DNA of 35,110 bases from Microbispora sp. (GCA_019689655.1 JADGHC010000006.1:1-35110); one strand, 5' to 3'. Positions 1 through 10,602 are shown, counted from the first letter of the stretch. Notes: a model not told the origin generated them from the sequence alone. Numbers and translations are program-made.

Positions 1-1101
1 ACCCACTGGGAGGGCTTCGCCACCGCGACCAGGGCGGCGGCGGCCGGGGGCGTGACCACGATCGTGGACATGCCGCTGAACTCGCTGCCGCCGACCGTGG
101 ACGTGGCGGCGCTGGAGGTCAAGCGCAAGGCCGCCGAGGGGCGCTGCCACGTGGACGTCGCCTTCTGGGGCGGTGCGATCCCCGGCAACCTCGCCGACCT
201 GCGGCCCCTGCACGAGGCCGGGGTGGCGGGCGTCAAATGCTTCCTGTCCCCGTCGGGCGTGGAGGAGTTCCCCGCGCTCGACCGCGACGGGCTGCGTGCC
301 GCGCTGACGGAGGTGGCGGACTTCGACGGCCTGCTGATCGTCCATGCCGAGGACCCCGCCCTGCTGTCCGACCCCGGCGGCCCGGCGTACGAGGACTTCC
401 TGCGCTCCCGCCCGCAGGAGGCCGAGCGGCGGGCCGTGGAGCAGGTGATCGCCCTGGCGGCGGAGACCGGCGCGCGGGCGCACATCGTGCACGTGTCGGC
501 CGCCGCCTGCGTGGAACCGCTGCGCGCCGCCCGGTCGGCCGGGGTGCGCGTCACCGCCGAGACCTGCCCGCACTACCTGACGCTGGCGGCCGAGCAGGTC
601 ACCGGGCCCGCCTACAAGTGCTGCCCGCCCATCAGGGAAGCCGCCAACCGCGACGCGCTGTGGCGGGCGCTCGGCGAGGGCGTGCTGATCGGGATCGTCT
701 CCGACCACTCCCCGTCGACGCCCGATCTCAAGGTGCCCGACTTCGCCGCCGCCTGGGGCGGCATCTCCTCGCTCCAGGTCGGCCTGCCCGTGGTGTGGAC
801 CGCGGCCCGCGCCCGCGGGTACGGCCTGGCCGACGTGGCGCGCTGGATGGCCGAGGGACCGGCCCGCCTGGCGGGCCTGCCGTACAAGGGGGCGATCCGG
901 GTGGGCGCCGACGCGGACCTGGTCGCCTTCGACCCCGACGCCGAGTTCACCGTGGACGTCGCGGAGCTCCACCACCGCAACCCGATCTGCCCGTACCACG
1001 GTGCGCGGCTGACGGGCGTCGTACGCACCGCCTGGCTGCGCGGCGCGCCCGTCGATCCCGCCACGCCGCGCGGGCGACTGCTCAGGAGGGGAGCGCGATG
1101 A
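1..1101 (+). CDS. allB: Allantoinase, 5' end outside the window
   Basis: Hydrolyses allantoin to allantoate in purine/ureide nitrogen salvage in the cytoplasm. The open frame runs from base 1 without a start; its first residues (THWEGFATATRAAAAGG, then VTTIVDMP) belong to the early amidohydrolase core, so roughly the first 70-90 residues, including the first metal-binding HxH motif, lie outside. Visible family marks are GVAGVKCF (the Lys normally carboxylated to bridge the two metals), LIVHAED, AHIVHVSAA, ETCPHYLT and VSDHSPS (the metal Asp). The spacing and the PLNSLPP motif favour allantoinase over dihydroorotase or dihydropyrimidinase, and the gene downstream, which consumes its product, settles the assignment. 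Its TGA overlaps the ATG of the next gene (ATGA), so the two are translationally coupled. Confidence 0.95.
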   Translation, partial: THWEGFATATRAAAAGGVTTIVDMPLNSLPPTVDVAALEVKRKAAEGRCHVDVAFWGGAIPGNLADLRPLHEAGVAGVKCFLSPSGVEEFPALDRDGLRAALTEVADFDGLLIVHAEDPALLSDPGGPAYEDFLRSRPQEAERRAVEQVIALAAETGARAHIVHVSAAACVEPLRAARSAGVRVTAETCPHYLTLAAEQVTGPAYKCCPPIREAANRDALWRALGEGVLIGIVSDHSPSTPDLKVPDFAAAWGGISSLQVGLPVVWTAARARGYGLADVARWMAEGPARLAGLPYKGAIRVGADADLVAFDPDAEFTVDVAELHHRNPICPYHGARLTGVVRTAWLRGAPVDPATPRGRLLRRGAR

Positions 1102-2063
1102 CCGGTTTCACCCACCTGCCCGACCTCGCCCTGCGCACGTACGGCGGATCGGTCGTGGCCGCCAACGACGAGTCGTTCGCCGGACGGGAGGCCCTGATCC
1201 GGCCGGGACCCGCCGAGTTCCGGCCGCACACCTTCGGCGGCAAGGGCCAGGTCTACGACGGCTGGGAGACCCGGCGGCGGCGCGAGCCCGGCCACGACTG
1301 GGCGATCGTCCGGCTCGGCATGCCGGGGGTCATCCACGGCGTCGTGGTGGACACCTCGTGGTTCCGCGGCAACTACCCTCCGTACGCGTCGGTCGAGGCG
1401 TGCGCGGCCGAGGGCTACCCCGCGCCGGAGGAGCTGGACGGCTGGGTGGAGATCGTGCCGAAGAGCCCGCTGAAGGGCGACGCGGTGCACGAGTTCGCCG
1501 TGACCGACCCCCGCCGCTTCACCCACGTGCGGCTGAACATCTTCCCCGACGGCGGCGTCGCGCGGCTGCGGGTCCACGGCCGGGTCGTGCCCGACCGGGC
1601 GTTCCTGGAGGGCCTCACCATCGACCTGGCCGCGCTGGAGAACGGCGGCCTGGTCACCGCCTGCTCCGACGCGTTCTACTCCTCGCCGAACAACGTCCTC
1701 GCCCCCGGCCTGGCCCGCAACCAGGCCGAGGGCTGGGAGACCGCCCGCCGCCGCGACGGCGGCAACGACTGGCTCGTCGTCGCCCTGGCCGGGCCCGGCC
1801 GGGTGGCCGTCGCCGAGATCGACACCACCAACCTGATCTTCAACGCCCCCGGCTGGGCGTCCCTGAAGGGCGCGGACGCCGGCCGGGCGCCGCTGGAGGA
1901 CGAGGACGCCTGGTTCACGCTGCTGCCCAAGACACGCCTCCAGCCCGACACCCGCCACCGCTTCCGCTTCGACGACGACCGCCGGATCACCCACGCCCGG
2001 CTCGACATCTACCCCGACGGCGGCCTCGCCCGCCTCCGCCTTCTCGGCACCCTGGCCTCTTGA
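1098..2063 (+). CDS. alc: Allantoicase
   Basis: Splits allantoate into ureidoglycolate and urea, the step after allantoinase. The 321-residue product starts MTGFTHLPDLA and holds two homologous allantoicase domains. Each has a DGWETxRRR or EGWETARRR motif followed by HDW or NDW (about residues 54-68 and 210-225), and each ends in an FPDGG or YPDGG-L/VARLR strand (about 150 and 305). The open frame extends far upstream, but the ATG at 1098 is chosen because a GGAGGGG-like Shine-Dalgarno (1084-1091) sits just before it and overlaps the allB stop. The next gene is convergent, so this is the end of the allantoin operon seen here. The urea and ureidoglycolate formed would need enzymes encoded elsewhere. 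Confidence 0.96.
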   Translation: MTGFTHLPDLALRTYGGSVVAANDESFAGREALIRPGPAEFRPHTFGGKGQVYDGWETRRRREPGHDWAIVRLGMPGVIHGVVVDTSWFRGNYPPYASVEACAAEGYPAPEELDGWVEIVPKSPLKGDAVHEFAVTDPRRFTHVRLNIFPDGGVARLRVHGRVVPDRAFLEGLTIDLAALENGGLVTACSDAFYSSPNNVLAPGLARNQAEGWETARRRDGGNDWLVVALAGPGRVAVAEIDTTNLIFNAPGWASLKGADAGRAPLEDEDAWFTLLPKTRLQPDTRHRFRFDDDRRITHARLDIYPDGGLARLRLLGTLAS

Positions 2064-2164
2064 GGCCGCCCGCACGGCGGCGAATCCCGGGCGTACACCG
2101 ACGGCCGCCCGCTTACCGAGCACCGCAGGCCCCGCCCGGGCCCTTCGTGCGGCGGCCGGTCCGC

Positions 2165-2180
2165 ACCGGGCGTGCCCGGT
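2165..2180. terminator. Short GC hairpin between convergent alc and kinase genes
   Basis: ACCGGG, a CGTG loop and CCCGGT form a perfect 6-bp stem in the 126-bp convergent gap. There is no T run, so a terminator role is a positional guess. Confidence 0.3.
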
Positions 2181-2189
2181 CGCCCGGGG

Positions 2190-4184
2190 TCAGTGCCAGA
2201 GGGTGATGGTGGTGCCCGGCGGTTGCTGGCCGAGCGGGTTCTCGCCGACCACGCGGTCCGTGCCCACCACCCTGCGGACCTTGACCGTGAAACCGGCCGC
2301 CTTCAGCTCGTTCACCGCGTCCCGTACGGACTTGAACATCACGTTGGGCACGTTGACGACGGTGGGCGGAGTCTGGTTGGGATCGGCGGGGTTGACCTCC
2401 CACGGCCAGTGGAAGCCCTGATCCGGGCCGCGCGACACCGTCAGGTGGACGGTCTGCCCGGCCACCACCTCGGCGCCGCCGGAGGGGTCCTGGGCGATCA
2501 CCGTGCCCGGCGGGGTGTCGTCGGCGGTCTCGTCGACTTGGACGTTGAAGCCCTTCTCCCGCAGGAGCTTTTCCGCCTGGTCACGCATCATCTGCGTGAC
2601 GTCCGGCATCAGCAGGCCCGCGCTGACGACGAAGTTGACCGTGCCGCCCTTCTTGACGCGCTTGCCCACCGGCGGGTTGGTACGGATGACCTGGTCGCGG
2701 GGGATGGTGTCGCTCGCGCTCTTGCTGACCCGCCCGGGGGTCAGCCCGGCCTCGGCGATCTTCGCGCGGGCGTCCGCCAGGCTGAGGCCCTCGACCGCCG
2801 GTACGGCGATCGTCTGCGGGCCGGCCGACGGGATCAGGGTGAGCACGGCGCCCTTGACCACCTCGGCGCCCGCTCCCGGATCGGTGTCGAGGACGACGTC
2901 CTTCGGCACCTTGTCGTCGAACCGCGCCTCGCCGATCCGGACCTCGAAACCGGCCTGCTGCGCCTCCAGCCTGGCGACCGTGATCGGCTTGTCCACCAGG
3001 TCGGGGACCTTCGTGTAGCGGCCCTGGGAGAACCACCAGCCGGTGAAGGCGATGCCGGCCACCATGACGAGGGCCAGCGCGGCCAGGAACCAGACGGTCC
3101 GGCTCCCGCGTGCCCGGGGTCGCTCCACCTCGGTGGGGCCGGTCAGCAGCTCCGTGCGCGGCTGGATCATCGTCTGGCCGAGCGGCTCGGGCTCCGCCAG
3201 GGCGTGCTGTGCCGTGCCGAACGACGACGCCTCGCCGTGCGGCGGCAGGGTCCGGTGCCCGCCCGTCCGCACGCCGCTGTGGGCACCGGTGTCCCCGGTC
3301 CCGAGGGGGGCGGCGTGGGCGCCGGTGTGCCCGGTCTTCGGCAGCGTACGGTGCACCTCGACGGCGGCGACGAGCATGGCGGTCGCGTCCGCCGGACGCG
3401 CGGCGGGGTCCTTGTCCGTGGCCGCGAGGACGAGTGCGTCGATCGAGGGCGGAACGTCGGGCACGATCGAGGACGGCGCGGGGACGCTCTCGTGCACGTG
3501 GCGGTAGGCGACCGCCATGGGCGTCTCGCCCGCGTACGGCTGCCGCCCGGTGAGCAGCTCGAACAGCATGATCCCGGTGGCGTACACGTCGCTGCGGGCG
3601 TCGGCGGTGCCGGTCGTGACCTGCTCGGGCGACATGTAGCCGATCGTGCCGATCATCATGCCGGTCTTGGTCTGGTTGGTCGCCTCGATCGCGCGGGCCA
3701 GGCCGAAGTCCACGACCTTCACCCGCCCGTCGTCGGCGAGCAGCACGTTCTCGGGCTTGACGTCCCGGTGGATGAGCCCGGCCTGGTGGGCCGCGCCGAG
3801 GGCGGCCAGCACCGGGATGACCATCTCCAGGGCCTCGCGGGCCGGGAGCCGGCCGCGCCGGCGCAAGACGTCGCGCAGCGTCCTGCCGGGGACGTACTCC
3901 ATCGACAGGTAGACGTTCGCTCCGTCGGTGCCCTGGTCGAAGACCTGCACGATGTTGGGGTGCGAGAGGCTGGCCACCGACTTGGCCTCGCCGATGAACC
4001 GCCGCACGAACTGCGGGTCCTCCGCAAGCGAGCGATGCATCACCTTGACGGCGACCGTGCGGTCGAGCCGGACGTCCAGAGCCAGGTAGACGGAGGCCAT
4101 GCCACCCCGGGCGATCCGGGACTCGACGCGGTAGCGCCCATCGAGCAACTGCCCCACGAGCGGGTCGGTTAGCGTCGTGTCCAC
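2190..4184 (-). CDS. PknL-type transmembrane Ser/Thr protein kinase with four PASTA domains
   Basis: A 664-residue Hanks-type kinase. The kinase domain spans about residues 16-275: a glycine-rich loop at 25-31, the VAVK lysine at 47, HRDVKPEN with the catalytic Asp at 141, DFG at 159-161 and an activation loop ending in GTIGYMSPEQ. A juxtamembrane region rich in His, Gly and Thr (280-360) follows, then one membrane span (about 362-385). The outer part holds four PASTA repeats at about 392-455, 458-523, 525-586 and 609-664; the last is set off by a Trp/Pro-rich linker. PASTA domains of this family bind muropeptides or lipid II, so it probably senses cell-wall state. The nearby Rv2175c homologue points to PknL as the mycobacterial counterpart, although that kinase lacks PASTA repeats. 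GTG at 4184 is used because a -10-like TAAACT ends 7 bases upstream and no Shine-Dalgarno is seen. Confidence 0.93.
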   Translation of the reverse strand: MDTTLTDPLVGQLLDGRYRVESRIARGGMASVYLALDVRLDRTVAVKVMHRSLAEDPQFVRRFIGEAKSVASLSHPNIVQVFDQGTDGANVYLSMEYVPGRTLRDVLRRRGRLPAREALEMVIPVLAALGAAHQAGLIHRDVKPENVLLADDGRVKVVDFGLARAIEATNQTKTGMMIGTIGYMSPEQVTTGTADARSDVYATGIMLFELLTGRQPYAGETPMAVAYRHVHESVPAPSSIVPDVPPSIDALVLAATDKDPAARPADATAMLVAAVEVHRTLPKTGHTGAHAAPLGTGDTGAHSGVRTGGHRTLPPHGEASSFGTAQHALAEPEPLGQTMIQPRTELLTGPTEVERPRARGSRTVWFLAALALVMVAGIAFTGWWFSQGRYTKVPDLVDKPITVARLEAQQAGFEVRIGEARFDDKVPKDVVLDTDPGAGAEVVKGAVLTLIPSAGPQTIAVPAVEGLSLADARAKIAEAGLTPGRVSKSASDTIPRDQVIRTNPPVGKRVKKGGTVNFVVSAGLLMPDVTQMMRDQAEKLLREKGFNVQVDETADDTPPGTVIAQDPSGGAEVVAGQTVHLTVSRGPDQGFHWPWEVNPADPNQTPPTVVNVPNVMFKSVRDAVNELKAAGFTVKVRRVVGTDRVVGENPLGQQPPGTTITLWH

Positions 4185-4191
4185 CCGCCAG

Positions 4192-4197
4192 AGTTTA
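4192..4197 (-). promoter_or_regulatory. -10 element for a leaderless kinase mRNA
   Basis: TAAACT (TANNNT) ends 7 bases before the GTG at 4184 on the minus strand, placing transcription start at or next to the start codon. No clear -35. Confidence 0.5.
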
Positions 4198-4359
4198 CGG
4201 GTGATTTGCCGCTCGCCGTGTTCCCTAATCCCAAACCGAGACCTATTCGGGCGCCTCCCGTCCCGTCCGAAAAGCCGTGCCGCTTGCGAAAACCGGGCCT
4301 ACCAGACGGAGATCGGGCGCCGGTCGCGGCGGGTGACGGGGGCGCGGTACGGAGCCCAC

Positions 4360-4398
4360 GCCGGGCGGGTTCAGGAGGGCGCGGACGGCCCGCCCGGC
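4360..4398 (-). terminator. Candidate terminator hairpin after thiG
   Basis: GCCGGGCGGG (4360-4369) and CCCGCCCGGC (4389-4398) form a perfect 10-bp stem with a 19-base loop, 43 bases past the thiG stop. There is no T run, so it would be of the T-less type often described in actinomycetes. The rest of the 256-bp gap between thiG and the kinase gene shows only the kinase -10 element. Confidence 0.45.
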
Positions 4399-4440
4399 GG
4401 GGGATGACGGGCGTCCGGCCTCGGGACGGCGTCGGGGCTG

Positions 4441-6541
<2,101 letters not shown>

Positions 6542-6634
6542 AGCGCTCCCTTCGCCGGCATTACCCGGATCAGGTCGTGGGCGGTCGAGAGCCTCGCGCT
6601 CTCCTCTCAGCCCGGTCCGCCGGGCTCCCGCGCG
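6542..6634 (-). promoter_or_regulatory. TPP riboswitch (THI element) controlling thiOSG
   Basis: Read on the minus strand, the conserved parts appear in order: GCGGGAGCC near the 5' edge, GGGCTGAGAG (CTGAGA at 6605-6610), a variable stem, then GACCTGATCCGGGTAATGC followed by CGGCGAAGGGAG (6546-6575). The 3' end runs straight into the thiO Shine-Dalgarno and reaches within one base of the GTG. GCGC at the 5' edge can pair with GCGC beside the start codon as P1. Ligand binding would therefore hide the ribosome binding site, giving translational repression. No terminator T run lies between element and gene. Confidence 0.95.
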
Positions 6635-6647
6635 TCTTACCCGAACA

Positions 6648-6653
6648 AGCGTA
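6648..6653 (-). promoter_or_regulatory. Candidate -10 element of the thi operon
   Basis: TACGCT on the minus strand would start the RNA at about 6641, just before the riboswitch. The -35 region is not convincing. Confidence 0.35.
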
Positions 6654-6699
6654 GTACGCGGTCCATCGCGGCCGATCGCCGGACCGGCGAGTATGGGGG

Positions 6700-6886
6700 C
6701 CGTGCGACTCGCACGCCGCCGTCGAGGCGGCCAAGGCCGCCGCGGGCGGCAAGTACGTCAACGTGCCGGGCGCCGACGTCGCCGCGCAGTGCTTCCCGCT
6801 CCGGCGGGGCTCGCGTACGGCGGGAGCGGACCGGCGTCACGCACGTGCCGCACGCGACGAACATCCGGCTGCGGGTGATCCGGTGA
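6700..6886 (+). pseudogene. Remnant of a DHFR/RibD C-terminal-domain-like gene
   Basis: Two pieces resemble the family but lie in different frames. The first (frame of 6721; residues HAAVEAAKAAAGGKY, VNVPGADVAAQCF) matches the helix and GGxxxAxQCL strand of dihydrofolate-reductase-like proteins. The second (frame of 6884; GVTHVPHATNIRLRVIR, then TGA at 6884-6886) resembles the typical C-terminus (TGVTHLRYRV) of the same family. The roughly 50 residues expected between them are missing, and no start or N-terminal half is present, so a frameshift plus internal deletion is inferred. It sits in the 356-bp stretch between the riboswitch and the flavoprotein gene, which otherwise holds only the thi -10 element and the -10 of the next gene. 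Assignment is by recalled motifs, not alignment. Confidence 0.45.
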
Positions 6887-6986
6887 GGGCGGGGGCCGCC
6901 TCACAACGCGGGCCTCTGCGGCGGTGCGCGTCAAGTGCCCAACTCGTTATGGGGGGCCCGTTGGCCAGCGCCCCCGTTGACAATCT

Positions 6987-6992
6987 ATGGTC
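6987..6992 (+). promoter_or_regulatory. -10 element for a leaderless flavoprotein mRNA
   Basis: TATGGT ends 5 bases before the GTG at 6998, and there is no Shine-Dalgarno in between. The TTGACA at 6977-6982 is too close to serve as its -35. Confidence 0.5.
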
Positions 6993-6997
6993 AAATT

Positions 6998-8176
6998 GTG
7001 GATCACGTCGTGGTGGTGGGTGCCGGCCTGGCCGGCGTGCGGAGCATCGAGGCGTTGCGGGCCCGTGGGTTCACCGGCCGGATCACGCTCGTCGGGGAGG
7101 AACACCATCGCCCCTATGACCGTCCGCCGCTGTCGAAGGCGGTGCTGCTCGGGGAGACCGACTCCACCGTGGTCGACTCCGACCTCGACGCCCTCGACGT
7201 ACGGCTGTGCCTCGGCACGGCCGCCAAGGGCCTGCGCGACGGCGTGCTGGAGACGACCGAGGGCGAGCTGGAGTACGACGGCCTGGTCATCGCCACCGGC
7301 GCCACCCCGATCCGGCTGCGCGGCGAGGGCCGCCAGCACGTGCTGCGCACGATCGAGGACGCGCTGACGCTGCGCGAGCGCCTGGTCCCCGGCGCCCGCG
7401 TGGCCGTCGTCGGGGCCGGATGGATCGGCGCCGAGGTCGCCACCGCCGCGGCGAAGGCCGGGTGCACGGTGACCGTGGTGGAGGCGGGGGAGAGCCCGCT
7501 GGCCGCGGCGCTCGGGCCCGCCGTCGGCAGCCACACCATCGACTGGTACGCGCGGGCCGGCGTCGAGCTGCGCCTGGGCGCGATGGTCGGGACCGTCGAC
7601 CCGGACGGCCTCACGCTCATGTCCGGCGCCCGGGTGAAGGCCGACGTGATCGTCAGCGGCATCGGGGTGCGCCCGGCCGTCGACTGGCTGAAGGGCTCGG
7701 CGGTCCGGCTGGACGACGGAGTGGTCGTCGACGAGCACCTGCGCACGTCGCTGCCCAACGTGGTCGCGGTGGGCGACTGCGCGAGCTGGTGGTCGCGCAG
7801 GTTCCGCACCCGCCTGCGGGTCGAGCACTGGGACACCGCGCTCCAGGCCCCCGACACGGCCGCCGCCACCCTGCTGGGCGAACCGGCGGTCTACGACCCC
7901 GTGCCGTACTTCTGGTCGGAGCAGTTCGGCCACATGGTGCAGTTCGCCGGTCACCGGAAGGCGGGCGACCGGATGCTGCTGCGCGGCGACCCGCGCAGGG
8001 ACCCGAAGTGGGCGGTGTGCTGGCTGACGCCGGAGGACCGGCTGGCGGCGGTGCTCACCGTCGACCGGCCGCGTGACGTGGTGCAGGGCCGCCGGCTCGT
8101 CGAGAGCGGGCAGCGGCTCGATCCCCTGCGGGTGGCCGATCCGGCCGTGCCGCTCCGCGACTGCATTATGGCGTAA
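6998..8176 (+). CDS. FAD/NAD(P)-dependent oxidoreductase, ferredoxin-reductase type
   Basis: A 392-residue flavoprotein of the rhodocoxin/putidaredoxin reductase type. It shows an N-terminal FAD Rossmann motif (VVVGAGLAGVRSIEALR, about 4-20), RPYDRPPLSKAVL (residues near the flavin), VIATGATPIRL, a second NAD(P) Rossmann motif VAVVGAGWIGAEVATAAAKAG, the flavin-closing NVVAVGDCASW, and a C-terminal reductase domain beginning near VEHWDTALQAP. It would pass electrons from NAD(P)H to a ferredoxin; no ferredoxin or P450 gene is adjacent, so the partner is unknown. The frame stays open to 6935, but GTG at 6998 is chosen because it starts exactly at the Rossmann strand and fits a leaderless promoter. 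There is no evidence that it takes part in thiamine synthesis. Confidence 0.9.
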   Translation: MDHVVVVGAGLAGVRSIEALRARGFTGRITLVGEEHHRPYDRPPLSKAVLLGETDSTVVDSDLDALDVRLCLGTAAKGLRDGVLETTEGELEYDGLVIATGATPIRLRGEGRQHVLRTIEDALTLRERLVPGARVAVVGAGWIGAEVATAAAKAGCTVTVVEAGESPLAAALGPAVGSHTIDWYARAGVELRLGAMVGTVDPDGLTLMSGARVKADVIVSGIGVRPAVDWLKGSAVRLDDGVVVDEHLRTSLPNVVAVGDCASWWSRRFRTRLRVEHWDTALQAPDTAAATLLGEPAVYDPVPYFWSEQFGHMVQFAGHRKAGDRMLLRGDPRRDPKWAVCWLTPEDRLAAVLTVDRPRDVVQGRRLVESGQRLDPLRVADPAVPLRDCIMA

Positions 8177-8219
8177 TCGAGGTGTTTCCCGGCAGCTCGC
8201 CTGTGGTAATGGTGGTTTC

Positions 8220-8597
8220 GTGACGCTTACTGTTGCGCAGATCGACCGGGAGACCGACCAGCTCGTAGGGGAATGGCTCCCCCTCTCGGAGGCCGCCAAG
8301 AAGCTGGGGCTCAGCGTCGGCCGCGCCAAGCAACTCCTCAAGGACAAAAAGCTCGTCGGAGTACGGCGCAGCGGAAGCGGTGAGCCGCAGATTCCGGCGG
8401 TGTTCATCGCCGGAGGCGAGGTGCTCAAGGGCCTGTCCGGCACGCTCACCCTGCTGTCGGACGCCGGATACGACGAGGTGGAGTCGATCCGGTGGCTGTT
8501 CACACCGGACGACTCGCTGCCGGGGTCGCCGATCGAGGCGATCGTCAAGGGCTGGCACACCGAGGTCAAGCGCAGGGCACAGGCCCTCGGCTTCTGA
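8220..8597 (+). CDS. Rv2175c-family DNA-binding protein (probable kinase substrate)
   Basis: A 125-residue protein with a winged-helix-like N-terminal half ([32 protein letters not shown], about 19-50) and a C-terminal half with [18 protein letters not shown] and a terminal [16 protein letters not shown] helix. In Mycobacterium tuberculosis, Rv2175c binds DNA and is phosphorylated by PknL, encoded next door, and that modification weakens DNA binding. Here a PASTA kinase of the same neighbourhood lies about 4 kb away. Thr2, Thr4 and Thr12 in the N-terminal tail are possible phosphosites (inference). GTG at 8220 is preceded by TAATGGT, a -10-like element 6-7 bases away, so it may be leaderless; GGTGG at 8211-8215 is an alternative weak Shine-Dalgarno. 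Confidence 0.85.
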   Translation: MTLTVAQIDRETDQLVGEWLPLSEAAKKLGLSVGRAKQLLKDKKLVGVRRSGSGEPQIPAVFIAGGEVLKGLSGTLTLLSDAGYDEVESIRWLFTPDDSLPGSPIEAIVKGWHTEVKRRAQALGF

Positions 8598-8625
8598 CCA
8601 CGCCGCCGCGTGGCATTGTGGTCGG

Positions 8626-9279
8626 GTGAACGACATCCGGCGACAGCGGCTCGCGCAGGCCAGGCTCTACCTCTGCACCGACGGCAGGAGGGACCGCGGC
8701 GATCTGGAGAAGTTCCTCGACGCGGTCCTCGCCGCCGGGGTGGACATCGTCCAGCTCCGGGAGAAGGGCCTGGAGGCCCGCGAGGAGCTCGCTCTGCTCG
8801 AGGTCTTCCGCGCGGCCTGCGACCGGCACGGCGCGCTGCTCGCGGTCAACGACCGGGCGGACGTGGCGTACGCCGCCCGGCCCGACATCCTGCACCTCGG
8901 CCAAGACGACCTCCCGGTGCCGGTGGCCCGGGAGATCCTCGGCCCCGACGTGCTCATCGGCAGGTCCACGCATTCGGCGGCCGAGGCGTCGGCCGCCGCG
9001 GTGGAGCCGGGCGTCGACTACTTCTGCTGCGGGCCGATCTGGCCCACGCCCACCAAGCCGGGCCGTCCCGCGCCCGGCCCCGCGCTGCTGGAGCACGCCG
9101 CGCGGCTGGGCGCCGACCGGCCGTGGTTCGGCATCGGCGGCATCGACCTGGGCAACCTCGACGAGGTGATGGCGCACGGCGTGCGCCGCGTCGTGGTCGT
9201 CCGGGCCATCACCGAGGCCGACGATCCCGGTGCCGCGGCCGCCGCGCTCAAGGCCCGGCTGTCCGCCGTCCCGCTCTGA
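8626..9279 (+). CDS. thiE: Thiamine-phosphate synthase
   Basis: Joins the thiazole phosphate made by ThiG to hydroxymethylpyrimidine diphosphate, giving thiamine phosphate. The 217-residue TIM barrel carries [13 protein letters not shown] (diphosphate-binding Arg and Lys, about 42-54), [41 protein letters not shown] and [11 protein letters not shown]. It is transcribed away from thiOSG and lacks its own TPP riboswitch in the short gap upstream, so unlike thiOSG it shows no sign of thiamine control. GTG at 8626 follows CATTGT (8614-8619) by 6 bases with no Shine-Dalgarno, again the leaderless pattern. Pyrimidine-branch genes such as thiC and thiD are not in the window. Confidence 0.95.
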   Translation: MNDIRRQRLAQARLYLCTDGRRDRGDLEKFLDAVLAAGVDIVQLREKGLEAREELALLEVFRAACDRHGALLAVNDRADVAYAARPDILHLGQDDLPVPVAREILGPDVLIGRSTHSAAEASAAAVEPGVDYFCCGPIWPTPTKPGRPAPGPALLEHAARLGADRPWFGIGGIDLGNLDEVMAHGVRRVVVVRAITEADDPGAAAAALKARLSAVPL

Positions 9280-9314
9280 GCCGCCGTACGCTCACGGCCG
9301 GACGGTGGCCCGGA

Positions 9315-9373
9315 CGGGCGGGCGTGCCGGGACGCGGCGCACGGGCCCGCCCGCCGCGCCGGGGCGCGGCGGG
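9315..9373. terminator. GC-rich terminator hairpins between convergent thiE and prenyl synthase
   Basis: CCCGCCGCGCC (9350-9360) and GGCGCGGCGGG (9363-9373) are perfectly complementary over 11 bp. An overlapping alternative pairs CGGGCGGGC plus GTGC (9315-9327) with GCAC and GCCCGCCCG (9339-9353). There is no T run. The position between two converging genes supports a bidirectional, T-less terminator. Confidence 0.5.
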
Positions 9374-9407
9374 AGGCGACACGACGGCCAGGGCGCGGCG
9401 CGTCCGG

Positions 9408-10475
9408 TCAGGTGCGGCGGGAGGTGGCGGCGACGGCCAGGGCCGCCAGCGCCTCACGGGCGTCCTCCTCGATCGGCGCCTGGTCGAGCGAGTGCAGCGC
9501 GTCGTCGAGGTAGCGCTTGATCATGCCTTCGCACGCGGCGAGCGCGCCGGTCTCCTCGATGACCGTCCGCAGCCGCCCGATCCCCTCGGCGTCCAGGCCG
9601 GGGTCGCCGAGCAGGGTCCGTACGACCGCCGCCTGGGCGGGGGTGGCGGCGGCGAGCGCGCGGGCGATCAGGACGGTCCGCTTGCCCTCGCGCAGATCGT
9701 CCCCGGCAGGCTTGCCGGTCTCCGCCGGGTCGCCGAACACTCCGAGGATGTCGTCGCGGAGCTGGAAGGCGATGCCCACCTGCTGGCCGTACTCCACGCA
9801 GAGCCGGTCGATCCACCCGTGCGTGGCCCGGGCGGCGAGGACGAGCCCGAGCCGGAGCGGCTGCTCGACCGAGTACTTGCCGCTCTTGTAAAGGGCCACC
9901 CGCAGCGCGCTGTCGAACGTGCTCTCGCCCTGCGCCTGTTCGAGCAGGTCGAGGTACTGCCCGCACATCAGCTCGGTGAGCATGTGATCGTGCACCGGCT
10001 GGGCGGCGGCGAGCGCCTCGGGCGCCAGGCCGCTGGTGCGCCACATCTGTCCCGACCACACCAGCAGCAGGTTTCCCAGCAGCACGGCCGATCCCTCGCC
10101 AAACTGCCGTGCGGAGCCGTGCCAGCCCGCCTCGGTGTGCATCCGTTCGAACCGGCGGTGCGCCGAGGGCATCCCCCTGCGCACGTCGCTGGCGTCCATC
10201 ACGTCGTCGTGGATGAGCGCACTCGCCTGGAGCAGCTCCAGGGAGGCGGCGGCGAAATGCAGCCCGGGGTCGTCGCCGCCCCCGGCGGCGCGCCATCCCC
10301 AATGGCAGAAGGCCGGACGCAGTCGTTTGCCGCCCGACAGGAAGTCCTCAGCGGCGGACAGCAGGGCGGCCAGATGAGGGTCACCGAAGTGTGGTCGCTG
10401 CCGGTCGAGGAACTCCCGGAGTGCGCGGTCCACCTCCGTACGGATGAAATCGAGCGAGGCGGCAGAAATGGTCAT
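9408..10475 (-). CDS. Polyprenyl (geranylgeranyl-type) diphosphate synthase
   Basis: Elongates allylic diphosphates with isopentenyl diphosphate. The 355-residue all-helical protein shows GGKRLRPAF (IPP-binding Lys and Arg, about 48-56), the first Asp-rich motif in LIHDDVMDASDVRRGMPSAH (a short DDxxD, about 88-92), GQYLDL, KSGKYSVEQPL, the second Asp-rich motif FQLRDDILGVFGDP (DDxxG) and KPAGDDLREGKRT. The order metF, prenyl synthase, Rv2175c homologue recalls mycobacterial idsA2, whose product makes geranylgeranyl diphosphate; chain length here cannot be read with confidence. ATG at 10475 lies 6 bases after a TAATCT -10 element and lacks a Shine-Dalgarno, so the mRNA is probably leaderless. 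Divergent from metF. Confidence 0.9.
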   Translation of the reverse strand: MTISAASLDFIRTEVDRALREFLDRQRPHFGDPHLAALLSAAEDFLSGGKRLRPAFCHWGWRAAGGGDDPGLHFAAASLELLQASALIHDDVMDASDVRRGMPSAHRRFERMHTEAGWHGSARQFGEGSAVLLGNLLLVWSGQMWRTSGLAPEALAAAQPVHDHMLTELMCGQYLDLLEQAQGESTFDSALRVALYKSGKYSVEQPLRLGLVLAARATHGWIDRLCVEYGQQVGIAFQLRDDILGVFGDPAETGKPAGDDLREGKRTVLIARALAAATPAQAAVVRTLLGDPGLDAEGIGRLRTVIEETGALAACEGMIKRYLDDALHSLDQAPIEEDAREALAALAVAATSRRT

Positions 10476-10481
10476 GTTCTG

Positions 10482-10487
10482 AGATTA
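10482..10487 (-). promoter_or_regulatory. -10 element for a leaderless prenyl synthase mRNA
   Basis: TAATCT on the minus strand, 6 bases before the ATG at 10475; no Shine-Dalgarno follows. Confidence 0.55.
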
Positions 10488-10602
10488 ACCGGCAATGATC
10501 CAGACACCCAGCGGCAGATCCCCTATAAGTGGTCTGACCCGCTCGCTTCACGCAAATGTCCACATAGCAAGACCGTGAGGCCGGTGAAAATCGTCATCGC
10601 TG

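Noticed and set aside
6977-6982. Perfect TTGACA upstream of the flavoprotein gene
   Set aside because: It is only 4 bases from the TATGGT -10, so the pair cannot form one promoter; at normal spacing the -10 would fall inside the coding region.
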